The notes under the pieces are model-generated. The model did no database searches. It had not been told where the DNA came from and saw only the letters and a list, made by a program, of their open reading frames with translations. Below are positions 26,611 through 38,164 of a stretch of 64,000 nt of DNA, piece after piece. Made by a program: the position numbers and the translations under genes. Within the stretch, counting starts at the first letter, position 1; each line of letters begins with the position of its first letter. This DNA comes from Leucobacter denitrificans (GTDB lineage Bacteria > Actinomycetota > Actinomycetes > Actinomycetales > Microbacteriaceae): positions 2,340,303 to 2,404,302 of the forward strand of contig NZ_CP060716.1 in NCBI RefSeq assembly GCF_014396385.1. The letters run 5' to 3'.

Positions 26611-27087
26611 GTGCCGAAGGAGACTGGTGAGAAGCTCATTGCTTCGAACAAGAAGGCTCGTCACGAGTACCTCATTCTCGATACGTACGAGGCCGGCCTG
26701 GTGCTTACCGGGAGTGAGGTGAAGTCGCTCCGTATGGGGCGTGCGTCACTCGTTGACGGTTACGTGTTCATTGAGAATGGCGAAGCGTGGCTCGATGCCG
26801 CGTATATTCCCGAGTATCTCAATGGATCGTGGACGAATCACTCGCCGAGACGCAAACGCAAACTTCTGTTGCACCGCCAGCAGATCGACAAGCTGTATCA
26901 AAAGACTCGCGAAGGCGGCATGACGATCGTGCCGCTGAGGCTCTATTTCTTGGACGGTCGGGCGAAGGTCGAGATCGCGCTTGCCAAGGGCAAGAAAGAG
27001 TATGACAAGCGGCAGACGTTGCGTGAGAAGCAAGATCGGCGAGAGGCCGATCGGGCGATGCGCCAGCGCAATCGCATGGGGGAGTAG
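26611..27087 (+). CDS. smpB: SsrA-binding protein
   Basis: Binds tmRNA and places it in the ribosomal A site during trans-translation rescue. The 158 residues contain [42 protein letters not shown] and the basic C-terminal tail ([24 protein letters not shown]), which inserts in the mRNA channel. GTG start with GAAAGGAG 6-7 bases upstream. The ssrA gene lies 1.2 kb downstream, separated by gap. Confidence 0.97.
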   Translation: MPKETGEKLIASNKKARHEYLILDTYEAGLVLTGSEVKSLRMGRASLVDGYVFIENGEAWLDAAYIPEYLNGSWTNHSPRRKRKLLLHRQQIDKLYQKTREGGMTIVPLRLYFLDGRAKVEIALAKGKKEYDKRQTLREKQDRREADRAMRQRNRMGE

Positions 27088-27180
27088 ACACACCCGCGAC
27101 AGCATTGCCCCTTGCCAACAGAACCCCTGCACCACAAGGATTGAAGTATTGCAGTGAGTTCGACGTGAAAGTTGGAGAAG

Positions 27181-28179
27181 ATGACTGTTCGTATCGCGAT
27201 TAATGGTTTCGGAAGAATTGGGCGGGGCGTGCTCCGTGCGATTCTTGAGCAGGGAAGCGACATTGAGGTCGTCGCGGTCAATGACCTGACTGATGGTGAT
27301 GCTCTCTCGCAGCTGTTCAATTTCGACTCCGTTTACGGTCGGGCGAAAGAACGCATGCGGTTCGAGAATGACTCTCTTGTCGTAGCGGATCGAACGATCA
27401 AGATCCTCGCTGAGCGCGATCCGTCGCTGCTGCCGTGGAAGGATCTCGGGATCGATATCGTGCTCGAGTCGACGGGCAGGTTCACTGATGCGACAGATGC
27501 GGCAAAACACCTTGAAGCGGGTGGGTCACGTGTACTTGTGAGTGCCCCGTCGAAGGGCGCAGACGTAACGCTTGTGCGCGGTGTGAATGAGGAAGCATAC
27601 GATCCAGCAAACCACCGAATTATCTCTAGCGCGTCATGCACCACGAACGCGCTTGCCCCGGTTGCACAGGTGCTCAATGAGCTCGCGGGAATCGAACAGG
27701 GCTTCATGATGACAGCGCACGCGTACACGGCCGACCAGGTGCTGGTAGACGGGCCCCACAAGGACCCGCGGCGCGCGCGTGCCGCCGCCGTAAACATTGT
27801 GCCCTCGACCACGGGAGCAGCAAAGGCAATCGGGCTCGTGCTCCCTGAGCTCGACGGCAAGCTCGCTGGCGACGCACTCAGAGTTCCGATTCCAGTTGGA
27901 TCGATCGTGGAGCTCACAGCGATCGTGAGTCGGGAAATCACGCGAGACGAACTGCTTGCCGGATTTAAGGCCGCAGCAGACGGTCGACTTAATGGAATCC
28001 TCGAGTTCTCAGAGGATCCACTGGTGTCGAGCGACATCGTGGGTGATCCGCAGTCGTCAATCTTCGACTCGGCGCTTGCTCGCGCTGAAGGCAAGCTCGT
28101 AAAGGTTGCTGCCTGGTATGACAATGAGTGGAGTTTCTCGAACCGAGTTGCGGAGACGATTGAGCTGCTCGAGCGGTAG
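27181..28179 (+). CDS. gap: Glyceraldehyde-3-phosphate dehydrogenase, type I
   Basis: Oxidises glyceraldehyde-3-phosphate to 1,3-bisphosphoglycerate. From ATG 27181 (preceded by GGAGA) it has 332 residues, with the Rossmann start RIAINGFGRIGR, catalytic Cys in SASCTTNALAP (about residue 151), HAYTADQ (His, about 178) and WYDNEWSFSNRV. It sits between smpB and ssrA, not in a pgk-tpi glycolytic operon, so it may be a second, gluconeogenic or constitutively different copy; the coenzyme preference is not certain. Confidence 0.93.
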   Translation: MTVRIAINGFGRIGRGVLRAILEQGSDIEVVAVNDLTDGDALSQLFNFDSVYGRAKERMRFENDSLVVADRTIKILAERDPSLLPWKDLGIDIVLESTGRFTDATDAAKHLEAGGSRVLVSAPSKGADVTLVRGVNEEAYDPANHRIISSASCTTNALAPVAQVLNELAGIEQGFMMTAHAYTADQVLVDGPHKDPRRARAAAVNIVPSTTGAAKAIGLVLPELDGKLAGDALRVPIPVGSIVELTAIVSREITRDELLAGFKAAADGRLNGILEFSEDPLVSSDIVGDPQSSIFDSALARAEGKLVKVAAWYDNEWSFSNRVAETIELLER

Positions 28180-28333
28180 CTCACGTCACTACACAGCACT
28201 CGCGTTGTATGTGATGGCGTGGTATCCTGTAAGGCCCGGTTGATTCCGGGGGAGAGCCCGCTAGAAGGGCCCGAACAATGAAAATTCAACAGTGTGATGC
28301 GATAGTCCCGTGGTTCGTACGAACCTCGAATAC

Positions 28334-28703
28334 GGGGCCGATCGGTTTCGACACGTCGATTTAAGACTGTGAGAAGCGGGCCGAGGATGCGGAGTTATCT
28401 CGTTAACGCCCTTCGCAAAACATAGGTGCAAACGCTAAGCGCACCGACTTCGCTCTCGCTGCCTAAGCACGAGACCGAGTCCGTCAGGTCGGGTGGGCCT
28501 CCGCCCCGGTTCCTGGCGTCATTTAGGAGGCTTGCTGGTATGTCGTGCCGCAGGGCATATCGGGACTTTTACTGAGGCTGGGCTCGTCAACCTAGGTGTT
28601 CGTGACAAAGGTTGGGGCCGAGTAGAACGCTTGCACGAACTACGCTCGTAGAAGGCATGGAATTGTCGAAGTGGACCGGGGTTCAATTCCCCGCGGCTCC
28701 ACC
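28334..28703 (+). ncRNA. ssrA: Transfer-messenger RNA (tmRNA)
   Basis: Rescues stalled ribosomes. The 5' end GGGGCCGATCGGTTTCGACA and the tRNA-like 3' end (T-arm GGGTTCAATTCCC, acceptor CGGCTCC, discriminator A 28701) pair as expected. The resume codon GCA is at 28428 and the tag frame reads ANAKRTDFALAA with TAA at 28464-28466, the actinobacterial style ending in ALAA. The 150-bp gap upstream (28180-28333) holds only a leader and a possible -10 (TATCCT near 28221). Confidence 0.96.
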
Positions 28704-28730
28704 GGTATCGCATCACACTTGAATTTTGGT

Positions 28731-28762
28731 AAACGGACCGCCCGCTTGGGTGGTCCGTTTGC
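28731..28762. terminator. Bidirectional terminator between ssrA and the DUF3054 gene
   Basis: Arms AAACGGACC (28731-28739) and GGTCCGTTT (28752-28760), T-rich on both exits. Confidence 0.8.
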
Positions 28763-29170
28763 TTATGCCGACTGTTGGCGTTTGCGCAGTTTGCTGACGA
28801 TGGCGACGATAGCTCGCCAGCCGATCAGCATGAGCGCGAGCGTGAGGGTTGCGACTATCACGAAGGGGAGCGCGGTTCCCTGACCCGAGAGCATGCGGAA
28901 CAGCATGCCGAGCGCCACCGCGCCGATCCACACGGGCACGCCCGCGCGCAAGATAGCGAGTGGGCTACGCCACACGAACGCAACCAGCCACACGATTGCG
29001 AGGCCCGCGAGAAACGGCCACGCAGTCTCGAAGAGGCCAGCGATAGTTGCTGCTCGCGCGTGGCTCCCGCGACCGATGCCCGCGAACACGACGACCAATA
29101 TGGCATCGACAAGCAGTGCGATCGCGGCGATACCGAGGCGAGGCCCAGTGGTGGATCGCCGGCTGCTCAT
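28763..29170 (-). CDS. DUF3054 family membrane protein
   Basis: Hydrophobic 135-residue protein with four predicted transmembrane helices (about 12-30, 45-66, 75-92, 100-122). The IGRGSHA and AWPFLAGLAIVWL segments match my recollection of DUF3054, a family of unknown function in actinobacteria and archaea. Its ATG overlaps the stop of the upstream hisN-like gene by 4 bases, so the two are coupled. Confidence 0.78.
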   Translation of the reverse strand: MSSRRSTTGPRLGIAAIALLVDAILVVVFAGIGRGSHARAATIAGLFETAWPFLAGLAIVWLVAFVWRSPLAILRAGVPVWIGAVALGMLFRMLSGQGTALPFVIVATLTLALMLIGWRAIVAIVSKLRKRQQSA

Positions 29171-29967
29171 CGCGCGGCCTCCACGGCTGCTATGACGGCC
29201 TCGTGGAGCGCCCCATTGGTTGCGAGCGAGCTGCCGTTCCAGGCACTCTCGTTGCCTTCGATATCGGTGAATGCGCCGCCGGCCTCACGAACAATTGGCA
29301 CGAGCGCGGCGAGGTCATACGGCTTCACATCGAACTCAGCGACGATGTCGACGAGGCCCTCCGCAAGCAGCATGTACGACCACATGTCACCGTAGGCCCG
29401 GTCTCGCCACACTTGCTCTTCGAGCGCGAGCAGCGACGGGAGATAGCCCGCGAGCCGCCACTGTTCAATCGACTGAAAACTCAGCGATGCGTGCTCGAGA
29501 TCGCTCACACCAGATACCTGAAGGGGTCGTGGATCGGCGCCGCGCTCTTGCCCCCATGATCCACCGCCGGTTTCGGCCCACCAGCGAGCGCCGAACGCGG
29601 GAGCTGACACAACACCCACGGTGGGCATGCCATCGACCTCAAGCGCAATGAGTGTGGCCCAGTTGGGTACACCGCGCAGAAAGTTCGATGTGCCGTCGAT
29701 TGGATCGAGGATCCACCGACGACTGCCGCGCTCACTGCGACCCGACTCTTCACCGAAGAAACTGTCGTCGGGGCGCTCTGATTCGATCTTTGCGCGCAGC
29801 GCATCTTCAACGGCGCGATCGGCATCAGTGACGTAGGTTCGGTCGGGCTTTGTGTCGATGCGCAGATCTGCGGATCGGAAGCGCGGAAGCGATATCGAAT
29901 CTGCGAGATCTGCAAGCTCGAGCGCGAATGCGAGATCTGCTGAGGGGAGAGGCGGCTGCGCTGTCAT
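29167..29967 (-). CDS. hisN: Histidinol-phosphatase (inositol monophosphatase family)
   Basis: Probable last phosphatase of histidine synthesis in actinobacteria, 266 residues. The superfamily metal sites are FFGEESGR (about 72-79), WILDPIDGTSNFLRGVPNW (about 87-105) and the C-terminal DVKPYDLAALVPIVREAGG. The KPDRTYVTDADRAVE segment near residue 40 is typical of the HisN branch, which separates it from the IMPase at 14.2 kb. No other his genes are nearby, so activity on inositol or other phosphates is possible. It overlaps the DUF3054 gene downstream. Confidence 0.85.
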   Translation of the reverse strand: MTAQPPLPSADLAFALELADLADSISLPRFRSADLRIDTKPDRTYVTDADRAVEDALRAKIESERPDDSFFGEESGRSERGSRRWILDPIDGTSNFLRGVPNWATLIALEVDGMPTVGVVSAPAFGARWWAETGGGSWGQERGADPRPLQVSGVSDLEHASLSFQSIEQWRLAGYLPSLLALEEQVWRDRAYGDMWSYMLLAEGLVDIVAEFDVKPYDLAALVPIVREAGGAFTDIEGNESAWNGSSLATNGALHEAVIAAVEAAR

Positions 29968-29992
29968 TGCGTCCTGTTCTTGGTCAGATATG

Positions 29993-30026
29993 CAAAAATC
30001 CCCACCAATTCTGGTGGGGATTTTTG
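29993..30026. terminator. Perfect bidirectional terminator downstream of tRNA-Lys
   Basis: 15-bp perfect arms CAAAAATCCCCACCA (29993-30007) and TGGTGGGGATTTTTG (30012-30026) with an ATTC loop. T-runs exist in both directions; it ends the minus-strand tRNA transcript. Confidence 0.9.
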
Positions 30027-30032
30027 ATGATG

Positions 30033-30105
<73 letters not shown>

Positions 30106-30160
30106 TCGCTACTCAACGAGCAACAGAACTACGTTAGCACGCGTTTCTGAGTGCGCAAAA

Positions 30161-31483
30161 TCAGCGCTGCTCTTCTTCCGGAAGAACGAGATTTGCTTGT
30201 GTAACTGGCTCCATTGCACGCTTCTTAGCGCCGGGAACGAGGAACAGTGCAGCGACTCCGACTGCGACAATTGAGGCGACCATCACAGACAGTCTTGCCG
30301 TGTCGATATCGCTGTGATCGGTGAAACTGAGCTCGGCAATCAGCAACGCGACAGTGAAGCCTACGCCCGCGAGAGCGCCCACGCCGATAATCTCGCGCCA
30401 GGCCACCGACGTACCAAGGGTGGCCCGTGTGAACCGAGTTATGGCCCAGGTTGTGATGGTAATTCCTAGCGGTTTGCCGACTACAAGACCGATCATGATT
30501 CCCATCGCGATCGGGTCAAATGGGAACCGATCCACTCCGCCAAGTGGTACGCCCGCAGCGAAGAACGCAAAGATCGGTACAGCAATAAGTGCGGAGAGCG
30601 GCTGGAATCGGCTGTTCATGCGCTCTGCGACTTCGCGACCATTCTTACCGCGCACGGGTACGAGGAACGCGAGCACGACACCGGCAATCGTCGCGTGAAT
30701 ACCGGTGTTGTGGAACAGGGCCCAGGTGATGATGCCGAGTGGGAGCAGGATGAGCCAGGCGCCCCAGGGAGAGTGAGCGAACCATTCGCCCTTCCAACGG
30801 ATGAGCACTGCGAAAATGATGGCGGGGATCGCGGCCAGGAGAAGTGGCAGGAGGCTAATGCCCTCGGTGTAGAACATTGCAATGATCGCGATCGCGATGA
30901 AGTCATCGACCACGGCAAGCGTGAGCAGGAACATGCGAAGCGCCGGACTGATGCCGGGAGCAATAAGCCCGAGCACCGCAACGGCGAATGCGATGTCGGT
31001 CGCGGTGGGGATTGCCCATCCATGTAGGGATTCTGACCCGAGGTTCACCACCAAGTAGATCAGCGCGGGCACCGCAACGCCACCAAAGGCGGCCGCAACC
31101 GGGACAACAGCGGTTTTGATCGAGCGTAGATCGCCCTCGACGAACTCTCGTTTGAGCTCGAGCCCGACCATGAAGAAGAAGATTGCGAGCAGACCGTCAG
31201 ATGCCCATGCACCCACCGTAAGATTCAGACCGAGTGCCTCAGGGCCGATGGGCGTGTTACGAAGACTGAGGTACCAATCTGCAATCGGTGTATTTGCCGC
31301 GATAAAGCCGATGAGCGCCGCAACCATGATGATGAGGCCGCCCACGAACTCGACCCGCAGCATACGATTGATTCGCACGACCTCGCGTCGACTGATGTAT
31401 GAGAAGACACGTCGCTGGTACCGTCGCTGGCTACGTGCTTTGGGGGAGTGCGGAATCGGTGTAGTTGGCGTAGGGCTCGTCAT
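30161..31483 (-). CDS. nhaA: Na+/H+ antiporter NhaA
   Basis: Secondary transporter exporting Na+ or Li+ for protons, important for pH and salt homeostasis. 440 residues with about 12 hydrophobic segments. It keeps the paired aspartates in LAVVDDFIAIAII (equivalent to the Asp163/164 site of the E. coli protein), the PTATDIAFAVAVLGL unwound region and the LKREFVEGDL amphipathic loop. N-terminus has about 45 cytosolic basic residues. ATG 31483 has TGGAG upstream. A 116-bp promoter region separates it from the next minus-strand gene. Confidence 0.95.
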   Translation of the reverse strand: MTSPTPTTPIPHSPKARSQRRYQRRVFSYISRREVVRINRMLRVEFVGGLIIMVAALIGFIAANTPIADWYLSLRNTPIGPEALGLNLTVGAWASDGLLAIFFFMVGLELKREFVEGDLRSIKTAVVPVAAAFGGVAVPALIYLVVNLGSESLHGWAIPTATDIAFAVAVLGLIAPGISPALRMFLLTLAVVDDFIAIAIIAMFYTEGISLLPLLLAAIPAIIFAVLIRWKGEWFAHSPWGAWLILLPLGIITWALFHNTGIHATIAGVVLAFLVPVRGKNGREVAERMNSRFQPLSALIAVPIFAFFAAGVPLGGVDRFPFDPIAMGIMIGLVVGKPLGITITTWAITRFTRATLGTSVAWREIIGVGALAGVGFTVALLIAELSFTDHSDIDTARLSVMVASIVAVGVAALFLVPGAKKRAMEPVTQANLVLPEEEQR

Positions 31484-31599
31484 TGAAAGGCTCCAGTTTC
31501 GGGTATGGCCGTGTGAACGTCGACCAGACTTCCCGACACACCTAACGCACTGACGTTACATGAAATTTATTGGAGGATGCAAGCGGAAAACCTGAGTGC

Positions 31600-31809
31600 T
31601 TACGCGGAGAATTCTTCGTCGCGGTCTTGAAACGCGACGGCTGAGACAGCGAGCACCAAACTGCCTGCCCACACGGCCCACACGACGTATCTGCGCCAAT
31701 CCGGGGGCATCGTTTTGGTGCGCTTCGCTGTCGAATACGCCCCTGCTACAGCGCCGATTACGCCCAAATTTGTCACGTACTTACCTAGGGAAATGCGCGG
31801 TCGTGCCAT
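31600..31809 (-). CDS. Small membrane protein of unknown function (69 aa)
   Basis: From ATG 31809 with a good GGAGG 7 bases upstream, this encodes 69 residues with two hydrophobic stretches (about 11-26 and 42-60) and an acidic end (QDRDEEFSA). The frame stays open upstream to 32046, but that extension is arginine-rich, lacks a ribosome site and looks spurious. I recognise no family. Confidence 0.6.
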   Translation of the reverse strand: MARPRISLGKYVTNLGVIGAVAGAYSTAKRTKTMPPDWRRYVVWAVWAGSLVLAVSAVAFQDRDEEFSA

Positions 31810-31961
31810 AAAGAACCTCCGGGGCAAAATGCCAAATTGGTATGCCGTAGCGTGTGCATTTACCAGCCTAACGCGTGGGGTGCGACATGCGCTCAAGATG
31901 GCTGAAGAGTGCGCTAGGCTTGGTCGTAATAGTGCTTCGATGACTTGAGAGAGGGAGCCAC

Positions 31962-32201
31962 ATGGCAAAGCAGAGCGAGAACCTGTTTGAAGAAAGTTCG
32001 CAGGGTGGCGTGAGCGCCGTGACCGCAGTTGTATTCGTACTCTCATTCATTCTCGCCATGGGCGGTCTCGTGCTCATGAGCTATGGGTTCAATACAGATC
32101 TCACGCCGACGACCGAGATGCTTATTTTCTCGGGCGGGCTCATTGCTTCGTTTATCGGCTTCGCGCTTCCGTTCGCAATACTGCCTCCGACAGGCAAGTA
32201 G
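31962..32201 (+). CDS. Small two-helix membrane protein (79 aa)
   Basis: 79 residues with two transmembrane helices (about 19-41 and 53-73) separated by a polar GFNTDLTPTTE loop. Start ATG 31962 has GAGAGGGAG 6 bases upstream and a TAGGCT promoter-like element at 31915-31920. A terminator follows. No family recognised; similar short conserved proteins upstream of ilvD in related genomes would be expected but I cannot check. Confidence 0.75.
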   Translation: MAKQSENLFEESSQGGVSAVTAVVFVLSFILAMGGLVLMSYGFNTDLTPTTEMLIFSGGLIASFIGFALPFAILPPTGK

Positions 32202-32219
32202 CAATTTCATTTTTCTGGC

Positions 32220-32259
32220 AGCGGCACTCAGGCTTTGGTTTGGGTGCCGCTGTTGTTGT
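32220..32259 (+). terminator. Terminator after the 79-aa membrane protein gene
   Basis: Stem AGCGGCAC (about 32220) with GTGCCGCT (ending 32251), then GTTGTTGT. Confidence 0.75.
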
Positions 32260-32284
32260 ACCGGCCTGGGAATTCACACAAGCG

Positions 32285-32290
32285 TAGGAT
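32285..32290 (+). promoter_or_regulatory. Leaderless -10 element of ilvD
   Basis: TAGGAT 6 bases before the ilvD ATG (32297), same hexamer and spacing as lemA. Confidence 0.5.
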
Positions 32291-32296
32291 GGGACC

Positions 32297-33991
32297 ATGT
32301 CTGAAATCGATATGAAGCCACGAAGTCGTGACGTCACTGACGGCATCGAAAAGGCGGCAGCGCGAGGCATGCTTCGCGCGGTAGGAATGGGCGACGAAGA
32401 CTGGGATAAGCCCCAGATCGGTATTGCCAGCTCTTGGAACGAGATCACTCCGTGCAACCTCAGTCTTGATCGGCTTGCGCAGGGTGCGAAAGAGGGCGTT
32501 CACGCGGGTGGTGGGTACCCGATGCAGTTTGGCACGGTATCTGTCTCTGACGGTATCTCAATGGGGCATGAGGGCATGCACTTCTCGTTGGTTTCACGCG
32601 AGGTGATTGCTGACTCTGTCGAGACCGTGATGATGGCTGAGCGGCTCGACGGCTCTGTGCTGCTCGCAGGCTGTGACAAGTCGTTGCCCGGAATGCTCAT
32701 GGCAGCGGCCCGTCTCGATCTAGCCTCCGTGTTCCTGTACGCGGGTTCAGTTGCCCCCGGTTGGGTGAAGCTCACTGATGGTACTGAAAAAGAAGTGACC
32801 ATCATCGACGCGTTTGAGGCCGTTGGTGCTTGTAAAGCGGGCACCATGAGCGAAGAAGACCTCAAGCGCATTGAGTGCGCGATCGTTCCTGGCGAGGGTG
32901 CGTGCGGCGGAATGTACACCGCGAACACTATGGCTTCGATTGCTGAAGCACTTGGCATGAGTCTCCCGGGCTCGGCCGCGCCTCCGAGCTACGACCGCCG
33001 CCGCGACTACTTTGCTCACCGCTCAGGCGAAGCCGTGGTGAACATGATCGCGAAGGGCATCACTGCACGCGACATTCTCACAATGAAGGCATTCGAGAAC
33101 GCGATCACGCTGCTTATGGCATATGGCGGATCGACGAACGCCGTATTACACCTGCTCGCAATCGCGAGGGAAGCCGAAGTTCCGCTGACGCTCGAAGATT
33201 TCAATCGCATCGGCGCGAAGGTGCCGCACCTCGCAGACATGAAGCCGTTCGGTAAGTACGTCATGGCCGACATCGATCGTCACGGCGGCGTTCCTGTCGT
33301 GCTCAAGGCTCTGCTCGACGCGGGTCTGCTGCACGGTGACGCTCTGACCGTGACAGGCAAGACAATGGCAGAGAACCTCGCCGAGTTGAACCCGGACCCG
33401 TTGGATGGCGAAGTGATCCACCATCTCGACAACCCCATTCACGCAACGGGTGGGCTCACCATTCTTCACGGAACGCTTGCGCCCGAGGGCGCCGTCGTGA
33501 AGACCGCAGGGTTTGATGCAGATGTGTTCGAGGGCCCTGCTCGAGTGTTTGAGCGCGAGCGAGCAGCGATGGATGCGCTCACCGAAGGCAAGGTGAGCAA
33601 GGGCGATATCGTCGTGATTCGCTACGAAGGGCCGAAGGGCGGACCGGGAATGCGAGAGATGCTCGCCATCACCGGAGCCATTAAGGGCGCTGGGCTCGGA
33701 AAAGATGTACTACTATTGACTGACGGCAGATTTTCAGGCGGCACAACCGGCCTGTGCATCGGCCATATTGCGCCTGAGGCCTCTGATGGGGGCCCTGTGG
33801 CGCTCGTGCAAGACGGAGACCTTATCCGGGTCGACATCGCCGCGCAAACGCTCGATCTGCTGGTAGAACCCACTGAGCTTGAGGCCCGACGTGCAAACTG
33901 GGCCCCGCTTCCACCGCGGTACACACGTGGTGTGCTAGCGAAGTACTCCAAGCTCGTACGCTCGGCATCGGAAGGTGCCATCACCGGCTAG
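32297..33991 (+). CDS. ilvD: Dihydroxy-acid dehydratase
   Basis: Fe-S enzyme converting 2,3-dihydroxy-3-methyl acids to the 2-oxo acid precursors of valine, leucine and isoleucine. 564 residues with cluster cysteines in ITPCNLSL (about 52), [10 protein letters not shown] (about 122) and [14 protein letters not shown] (about 195). The C-terminal [22 protein letters not shown] signature is intact. It opens the ilvD-ilvB-ilvN-ilvC cluster, with 64 bases to ilvB. The leaderless-type promoter suggests no peptide-based attenuation at ilvD itself. Confidence 0.97.
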   Translation: MSEIDMKPRSRDVTDGIEKAAARGMLRAVGMGDEDWDKPQIGIASSWNEITPCNLSLDRLAQGAKEGVHAGGGYPMQFGTVSVSDGISMGHEGMHFSLVSREVIADSVETVMMAERLDGSVLLAGCDKSLPGMLMAAARLDLASVFLYAGSVAPGWVKLTDGTEKEVTIIDAFEAVGACKAGTMSEEDLKRIECAIVPGEGACGGMYTANTMASIAEALGMSLPGSAAPPSYDRRRDYFAHRSGEAVVNMIAKGITARDILTMKAFENAITLLMAYGGSTNAVLHLLAIAREAEVPLTLEDFNRIGAKVPHLADMKPFGKYVMADIDRHGGVPVVLKALLDAGLLHGDALTVTGKTMAENLAELNPDPLDGEVIHHLDNPIHATGGLTILHGTLAPEGAVVKTAGFDADVFEGPARVFERERAAMDALTEGKVSKGDIVVIRYEGPKGGPGMREMLAITGAIKGAGLGKDVLLLTDGRFSGGTTGLCIGHIAPEASDGGPVALVQDGDLIRVDIAAQTLDLLVEPTELEARRANWAPLPPRYTRGVLAKYSKLVRSASEGAITG

Positions 33992-34055
33992 ATCTTTGGC
34001 TTCGTTACATGCCAGCAATGCACCGCGATCCATCTCCCACGAACGAAAGCAAGAA

Positions 34056-35858
34056 ATGACTTTGGAGTCGAACGATATTCCACGTCAACCAGCAGACCCG
34101 TCAGCACGCGGCGAACGTATGACCGGGGCCGAGGCTGTAGTTCGCAGCCTCGAAGCACTCGGCGTCACAGACGTCTTCGGCCTTCCCGGAGGCGCAGTTC
34201 TTCCGCTATACGACAAGTTGATGGATGACAATAAGCTCAACCACGTTCTCGTGCGTCACGAGCAGGGTGGCGGCCACGCTGCAGAAGGTTTCGCTTCAGC
34301 GAGCGGCCGCGTAGGAGTCGCTATTGCGACTTCCGGTCCCGGTGCAACAAACCTGGTTACCGCAATTGCCGACGCGTATATGGACTCGGTTCCGATGCTC
34401 GCGATTACCGGCCAGGTGTTCTCTCACCTCATGGGCACCGACGCATTCCAAGAGGCAGACATCGTCGGCATCACTATGCCGATCACCAAGCACTCCTTCC
34501 TCGTTCGCAGGCCTGAGGATGTGCCAGGGGCTATCTCTGCCGCGTATCACCTCGCATCGACAGGTCGTCCAGGCCCGGTGCTCGTTGACATCACGAAAGA
34601 TGCGCAAGAAGGCGAGTTTGATTTTGTTTGGGATCCGCGGGTAGAACTCGCCGGATACAGGCCGATCACGAAGGCGAACAGCAAGCAGATTCAGGCAGCT
34701 GCAGAGCTGATTGCCGAGTCTGAGCGCCCAGTGTTTTACGTTGGCGGTGGAGTGATTCGGGCCGGTGCGTCTGAAGAACTTTTGCAGCTTGCAGAACTCG
34801 TAGGAGCGCCGGTAGTGACCACGCTAATGGCTCGTGGTGCTTTCCCTGATTCACACGACCAGCATCTCGGCATGCCCGGAATGCACGGTACAGTTCCAGC
34901 TGTTCTCGCGCTCCAAGAGTCAGATCTGCTCATCACACTCGGAGCCCGCTTCGATGACCGCGTTACAGGTAAGGTCGCGCAGTTCGCTCCAGATGCGAAG
35001 GTGATCCACGCAGACATCGACCCAGCTGAGATCGGCAAGATTCGACCGGCCGATGTGCCAATTGTGGGAGATGCGGCGGAGGTCATCTCTGATCTCACCG
35101 CAGCGATCTCGACGCTCAAGGTGAGTCGTGAGTTCACGAGCCTCGATACATGGTGGGAGCGTCTCAACGGGCTTCGTGCCAAGTACCCGCTTGGCTATGC
35201 GCCCACGAGTGATGGGTTGCTCTCGCCCCAGTATGTGATCCAGCGCATTGGTGAGCTCACCGGGCCTGAGGCTGTCTATGCCGCAGGCGTTGGGCAGCAC
35301 CAGATGTGGGCGGCACAGTTCATCAAATATGAGCGCCCCAACTCGTGGCTGAACTCGGGTGGTGCAGGCACCATGGGGTACTCAGTGCCCGCAGCAATGG
35401 GTGCCAAGGTCGCCGAGCCCGATCGCGTCGTCTGGTCGATTGACGGCGACGGTTGCTTCCAGATGACCAACCAGGAACTCGCGACCTGCGTGGTGAACAA
35501 TATTCCGATCAAGGTAGCTGTCATCAACAACTCCTCACTCGGAATGGTGCGGCAGTGGCAGACGCTCATTTATGAAGGTCGCTACTCAAACACTGAGCTC
35601 AACACCGGTCACGGTTCGCAGCGCGTGCCTGACTTCGTGAAGCTCGGAGAAGCGTATGGTTGCCTCGCGATCCGCGTAGAGCGCGAAGAAGAGGTAGACG
35701 CTGCAATCAAACTTGCACTCGAGACCAACGATCGACCAGTGGTCATCGATTTTGTCGTGAGCGCTGACGCCATGGTGTGGCCGATGGTTCGCCAGGGCAC
35801 TTCGAACAGCGACGTGCAGTATGCACTTGAGCACAGCCCAGAATGGGGGGATGAGTAA
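34056..35858 (+). CDS. ilvB: Acetolactate synthase large subunit
   Basis: Thiamine-diphosphate enzyme that condenses pyruvate (with pyruvate or 2-oxobutyrate) in branched-chain amino acid synthesis. From ATG 34056 it has 600 residues; an in-frame GTG at 33975 overlapping ilvD would add 27 atypical residues. The catalytic Glu lies in [15 protein letters not shown] (about 72), FAD/oxidase-like middle domain [11 protein letters not shown], and the ThDP/Mg motif [14 protein letters not shown] near 460. It is followed 2 bases later by ilvN. Confidence 0.97.
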   Translation: MTLESNDIPRQPADPSARGERMTGAEAVVRSLEALGVTDVFGLPGGAVLPLYDKLMDDNKLNHVLVRHEQGGGHAAEGFASASGRVGVAIATSGPGATNLVTAIADAYMDSVPMLAITGQVFSHLMGTDAFQEADIVGITMPITKHSFLVRRPEDVPGAISAAYHLASTGRPGPVLVDITKDAQEGEFDFVWDPRVELAGYRPITKANSKQIQAAAELIAESERPVFYVGGGVIRAGASEELLQLAELVGAPVVTTLMARGAFPDSHDQHLGMPGMHGTVPAVLALQESDLLITLGARFDDRVTGKVAQFAPDAKVIHADIDPAEIGKIRPADVPIVGDAAEVISDLTAAISTLKVSREFTSLDTWWERLNGLRAKYPLGYAPTSDGLLSPQYVIQRIGELTGPEAVYAAGVGQHQMWAAQFIKYERPNSWLNSGGAGTMGYSVPAAMGAKVAEPDRVVWSIDGDGCFQMTNQELATCVVNNIPIKVAVINNSSLGMVRQWQTLIYEGRYSNTELNTGHGSQRVPDFVKLGEAYGCLAIRVEREEEVDAAIKLALETNDRPVVIDFVVSADAMVWPMVRQGTSNSDVQYALEHSPEWGDE

Positions 35859-35860
35859 CA

Positions 35861-37431
<1,571 letters not shown>

Positions 37432-37460
37432 GCGTTATTGGCACCTCGCCTTACCGCGTT

Positions 37461-37500
37461 GAGGACTCAGGACTCTTGTTCCTGGGTCCTCTTCGCGTTT
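37461..37500 (+). terminator. Terminator of the ilv operon
   Basis: GAGGACTCAGGA (37461-37472) pairs with TCCTGGGTCCTC (37480-37491) with G-T pairs, then TTCGCGTTT. Confidence 0.78.
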
Positions 37501-37615
37501 AAGGGTGCTGCGCTTTGAAAGTCAACCCCCGTCATGAGGTTGCGAGCAGCGCCTAGTATGACACGCAGGAGTAGCGGGGCATCAGCCACGAACGCGGAGT
37601 CGAAACGAGGGAGCA

Positions 37616-38164
37616 ATGTCGAGAAATGTTCGCAGATTCAAGTGCGCTCCCGATGCCGTGTTCGAAGTGCTATCGAACGGTTGGTTGTATCCATCGTGGG
37701 TGGTGGGTGCGTCACGAATGCGCGAGGTAGACAATAATTGGCCGAGGCCCGGTGCTCGTCTGCACCACTCGGTAGGAACGTGGCCGGCGCTTATTAACGA
37801 CTCCACGACGTGTGTGGTGTGGGATCCACCTCATCAGGTCGTGCTCTCTGCTCGCGGGTGGCCTCTCGGCGAGGCGCGTGTCACGATCGATGTGAAGCCG
37901 TACAGCGGCGGGTGTGTGGTTCGTATGCAGGAAGAAGCGGTTCGTGGACCTGCTGCGCTAATTCCGCGCATGTTTTCTGACCTCGTCCTCCACCTACGAA
38001 ATGCGGAAACTCTACATCGGCTCGCATATCTCGCAGAGGGAATGTATCCGCTCGACATCGACACCACCGCGCATCGAGAAGATGAGGAGACCGCACAAGA
38101 TGCGGCGGGCAGTTCTCATGATGCCAAAGTGCCTGACGAATCACCGGAGGTTGATACGAAGTGA
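37616..38164 (+). CDS. SRPBCC family (polyketide cyclase/START-like) protein
   Basis: Protein of 182 residues with a Bet v1-like fold expected over about residues 5-145: it begins [20 protein letters not shown], has [45 protein letters not shown] strands, and a last helix near 130. Such proteins bind hydrophobic ligands. The last 35 residues are acidic and probably disordered. ATG 37616 has GAGGGAG upstream. Its stop overlaps the GTG of a phytoene-desaturase-like oxidoreductase, so the two act together in some way; ligand unknown. Confidence 0.85.
   Translation: MSRNVRRFKCAPDAVFEVLSNGWLYPSWVVGASRMREVDNNWPRPGARLHHSVGTWPALINDSTTCVVWDPPHQVVLSARGWPLGEARVTIDVKPYSGGCVVRMQEEAVRGPAALIPRMFSDLVLHLRNAETLHRLAYLAEGMYPLDIDTTAHREDEETAQDAAGSSHDAKVPDESPEVDTK

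Noticed and set aside
28334-28762. Integrated element at the tmRNA or tRNA 3' ends
   Set aside because: No integrase, no repeated 3' end and only normal housekeeping genes follow ssrA, tRNA-Leu or tRNA-Lys.
31810-32046. N-terminal extension of the 69-residue membrane protein to 148 residues
   Set aside because: The extension is arginine/serine-rich without ribosome site, while ATG 31809 has a clear GGAGG.
32202-34055. T-box or leader-peptide attenuator controlling the ilv genes
   Set aside because: The ilvD start looks leaderless and the 64-bp ilvD-ilvB gap has no Leu/Val/Ile-rich leader or terminator/antiterminator pair.
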